Below, piece after piece: positions 62,129 to 64,000 of a stretch of 64,000 bases of DNA; the stretch's first letter is position 1, and every line of letters begins with the position of its first letter. The notes under the pieces were generated by a model that worked only from the letters and a program-made list of their open reading frames with translations, searched no databases and was not told the origin of the DNA. Position numbers and translations under genes: made by a program. The DNA lies in NCBI RefSeq assembly GCF_018390695.1, contig NZ_JAHBGF010000028.1:124001-188000 (forward strand), written 5' to 3'. This stretch comes from Ancylobacter sonchi (GTDB lineage Bacteria > Pseudomonadota > Alphaproteobacteria > Rhizobiales > Xanthobacteraceae).

Positions 62129-62309
62129 GTCTGCTCTCTGGCGAGACGCCAAGGTCCGGTACGGGAGCTCAGGAAGCAAGGCGGCCTTATCGTGCCGTCC
62201 CCGTCGTCAAGAGGCGCGTCCTCTTCCTCAAAGGCGGAGCCTAGGTAGATGACGGACCGCGCCCGGCGAAGGGAGTGGACGCGCAGGTCGCGGGGCCGAG
62301 CGTGCGAGG

Positions 62310-63230
62310 TCAGCCCCTGCGCGGCACAGGTGGCGGGTCGGCAAAGAGCGTCTTGGCCATGAAGGCGACGAAGGCCGCGATCTTGGGCGAGGTATGGCGG
62401 CTCGCCGGCCAGAGGATGTGGAAGGCGCCGACATCGGCGATGTACGCGTCGAGCACGCTGACCAGCGTTCCCCGCTCCAGCTGCCGGCGCACGGCGAACA
62501 GCGGTAGGCAGGCGAGGCCGAAGCCTTCCTCAGCCAGGTAGATTTGCGGTTCCAGCGTGCTGGCAACGCTGGTGACGGGCAGTTCGATCGCGAGTTCGCC
62601 TCCGTCCCGCCGCAACGGCCAACGCTCCAGCTTTCCTGTCGAGGGGAAACGGTGATGGTGGCAAGCGTGCTGCGCCAGATCCTCCGGGTTGAGCGGCGTA
62701 CCCCTGGCGGCGAGATAGTCCGGAGACGCGACGATACGGTGCGAGAAAGTGCCGAGCTTGCGCATCATCAGGCGGGAATCCTGCGCCTCGCCTGTGCGGA
62801 TCACGGCATCGAAGCCCTCGTCGATCACGTCGACCAGCCTGTCGGTGAAGTCGAGATCGAGCTCGATCTCGGGGTATGCACGCATGAAGGCCATCACCGC
62901 CGGCATCATCAGCATGCCGATCAAGGGCAGGCTCACCCGCAGCTTGCCGCGCGGCACCTCATGTGTCTGCGAAAGTTCCAGCTCGGCGGCCTCGATCTCG
63001 CAGACGATCTTGCGACAGCGGTCGCGGAACAGGCTGCCCTCGGGGGTCAGCGTGATCGAGCGGGTCGAGCGGTGAAACAGCCTGACACCGAGCCGTTCCT
63101 CCAGCCGCGCCACTGCCTTGCCGATCGCCGAAGCCGAAACACCGAGCTGGCGCCCGGCCGCCACGAAGCTGCGCGTCTCGGCAGCCTGCAGGAAGGCACT
63201 GAGCCCCGCCATCTTGTCGATCATCGTCAT
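62310..63230 (-). CDS. LysR-family regulator (AaeR/DhcR-like), divergent from an MFS gene
   Basis: The 306-residue protein has a LysR helix-turn-helix (LSAFLQAAETRSFVAAGRQL, then SASAIGKAVARLEERLG) and a LysR ligand domain ending with LWPASRHTSPKIAAFVAFM. The HTH and the domain ending are of the CrgA/PecT subgroup. It is divergent from an MFS drug-transporter gene, the usual regulator-target layout. Confidence 0.9.
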   Translation of the reverse strand: MTMIDKMAGLSAFLQAAETRSFVAAGRQLGVSASAIGKAVARLEERLGVRLFHRSTRSITLTPEGSLFRDRCRKIVCEIEAAELELSQTHEVPRGKLRVSLPLIGMLMMPAVMAFMRAYPEIELDLDFTDRLVDVIDEGFDAVIRTGEAQDSRLMMRKLGTFSHRIVASPDYLAARGTPLNPEDLAQHACHHHRFPSTGKLERWPLRRDGGELAIELPVTSVASTLEPQIYLAEEGFGLACLPLFAVRRQLERGTLVSVLDAYIADVGAFHILWPASRHTSPKIAAFVAFMAKTLFADPPPVPRRG

Positions 63231-63341
63231 GCCTCCGATTGCGGATCATTAAGTCCTTAAAGAACGGAACTCCAGAGTATTTCTCCGCCGCGCACGAGCG
63301 CCTAGCGTTCGTCTCGTTCGAACCGAGGGTTGGCGGGAAAC
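63231..63341. promoter_or_regulatory. Divergent LysR/MFS promoter region
   Basis: The 111-bp gap contains the dyad TTAAGTCCTTAA (63249-63260), 19 bp upstream of the LysR start, a plausible LysR-type operator half. Confidence 0.4.
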
Positions 63342-64000
63342 ATGACGACCGAGACGATTGCTTGCACTGATACGGCACCCGGCTCGCACGCCGCCGCAAC
63401 GTTGCCGATTTCGGGCCTGCTGGCGCTGGCGACGGCGGCCTTCATCACCATACTGACCGAGGCGCTCCCGGCCGGACTCCTGCCGCAGATGAGCGCTGGT
63501 CTCGATGTATCGCCCGCGCTCGTCGGCCAGCTCGTCACCGCCTATGCGGTCGGCTCGCTCCTGGCGGCGATCCCACTGACGGCCGCGACGCAAGGCTTAC
63601 GTCGGCGCCCGCTGCTGCTCTGCGCGATCGCGGGCTTCGCCGTAGCGAATACGGTGACGGCGCTGTCGACGGACTACACGCTGACGCTCGTCGCCCGCTT
63701 CATCGCTGGTGTCTCGGCTGGGCTGCTCTGGGCCCTGGTCGCGGGCTATGCCGCACGCATGGCGCCGGAGCATCTCAAGGGCCGTGCTATTGCGATCGCC
63801 ATGGTGGGCACACCGCTGGCGCTGTCCCTCGGCATTCCAGCCGGAACCTTCATCGGCGCCGTGCTGGGTTGGCGAATGACCTTCCTCGGCATGAGCTTCA
63901 TGACGCTGTTGCTGATCGGATGGGTGCTTTGGCAGGTGCCGGGTTTCGCCGGTCAACCCGCCGAACGGCGGGCCGGGTTTCGTCAGGTCTTCCGGCTGCC
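63342..64000 (+). CDS. MFS transporter (DHA1 family, AraJ/YdhP-like), 3' end outside window
   Basis: From ATG 63342 the frame is open to the right edge. The first 219 residues contain six transmembrane helices: TEALPAGLLPQMSAGLDVS, the RRPLLL loop, ARFIAGVSAGLLWALVAGYAARM and GTPLALSLGIPAGTFIG. These are typical of DHA1 sugar/drug exporters. It is divergent from the LysR gene. Confidence 0.88.
   Translation, partial: MTTETIACTDTAPGSHAAATLPISGLLALATAAFITILTEALPAGLLPQMSAGLDVSPALVGQLVTAYAVGSLLAAIPLTAATQGLRRRPLLLCAIAGFAVANTVTALSTDYTLTLVARFIAGVSAGLLWALVAGYAARMAPEHLKGRAIAIAMVGTPLALSLGIPAGTFIGAVLGWRMTFLGMSFMTLLLIGWVLWQVPGFAGQPAERRAGFRQVFRL

Noticed and set aside
1-64000. CRISPR arrays, rRNA operons, intact IS elements
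   Set aside because: No regularly spaced repeats, rRNA-like sequence or transposase frame was recognised on reading.

Overview
The window is GC-rich bacterial DNA with dense, often ATGA-overlapping genes. It most resembles a facultatively methylotrophic alphaproteobacterium of the Hyphomicrobiales (Xanthobacter/Ancylobacter/Starkeya-like). The grounds are a calcium-type methanol dehydrogenase operon facing an mxaZYX regulatory operon, a SitABCD metal importer with twin Mur-like operators, and Rhizobiales-style palindromic repeats. The genus is inference. No rRNA, tRNA, CRISPR array or intact insertion sequence was found.

Layout. 1-7753 (minus): mxaFJGI, then after a repeat-filled gap mxaRSAC, running off the left edge. 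8206-10867 (plus): mxaZYX, the divergent two-component control module. 10981-15661 (minus): an aromatic-acid/drug efflux operon (YtcA-like, HlyD, FUSC, TolC). 15774-18686: an Ntn-hydrolase, a decayed scrap of an mxaX-like gene, and a GAF-PAS-GGDEF protein. 18722-23660 (minus): a CobW-type metal GTPase and sitABCD. 23806-28128 (plus): a cobalamin riboswitch followed by nrdAB. NrdB has Phe where the radical Tyr should be and Glu as first metal ligand, as in class Ic (Mn/Fe) enzymes. 28156-31620 (minus): metE behind a second, closely similar cobalamin riboswitch, then a thioesterase. 31752-32843: a lytic transglycosylase.

About 33.2-39.9 kb is an integrated element resembling a phage satellite: integrase, AlpA/Xis-like protein, primase-helicase, nucleotidyltransferase and terminase small subunit, with no virion genes. 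It looks decayed: the integrase lacks its catalytic tyrosine, the primase-helicase is frameshifted, and the nucleotidyltransferase has no standard start codon.

40.1-56.2 kb (minus) holds two operons that combine AprA/SdhA-like flavoproteins, two-cluster ferredoxins and SsuABC/TauABC-type ABC transporters. Operon 1 (48424 to 40125) has two flavoprotein-ferredoxin pairs, a third unrelated flavoprotein and one transporter. Operon 2 (56172 to 50530) has one pair and one transporter. They share an AT-rich upstream motif. I regard this as the most promising undescribed system; substrate import followed by redox attack on an organosulfur or similar anion is the working hypothesis. 56.4-58.0 kb carries an AraC/GlxA regulator and a cysteine hydrolase.

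58.2-60.0 kb is a rearrangement collage: 5'-truncated Rrf2 regulator, 5'-truncated ABC ATPase, 3'-truncated binding protein and a dipeptide-ABC ATPase scrap. The right end holds a LysR/PhzF divergent pair, a broken membrane-protein remnant and a LysR/MFS divergent pair cut by the window edge.

The genes suggest one coherent theme between 18.7 and 31.6 kb: when B12 is scarce, the riboswitches should release the B12-independent enzymes NrdAB (Mn/Fe) and MetE (Zn), next to a Mn/Fe importer and a metal GTPase.
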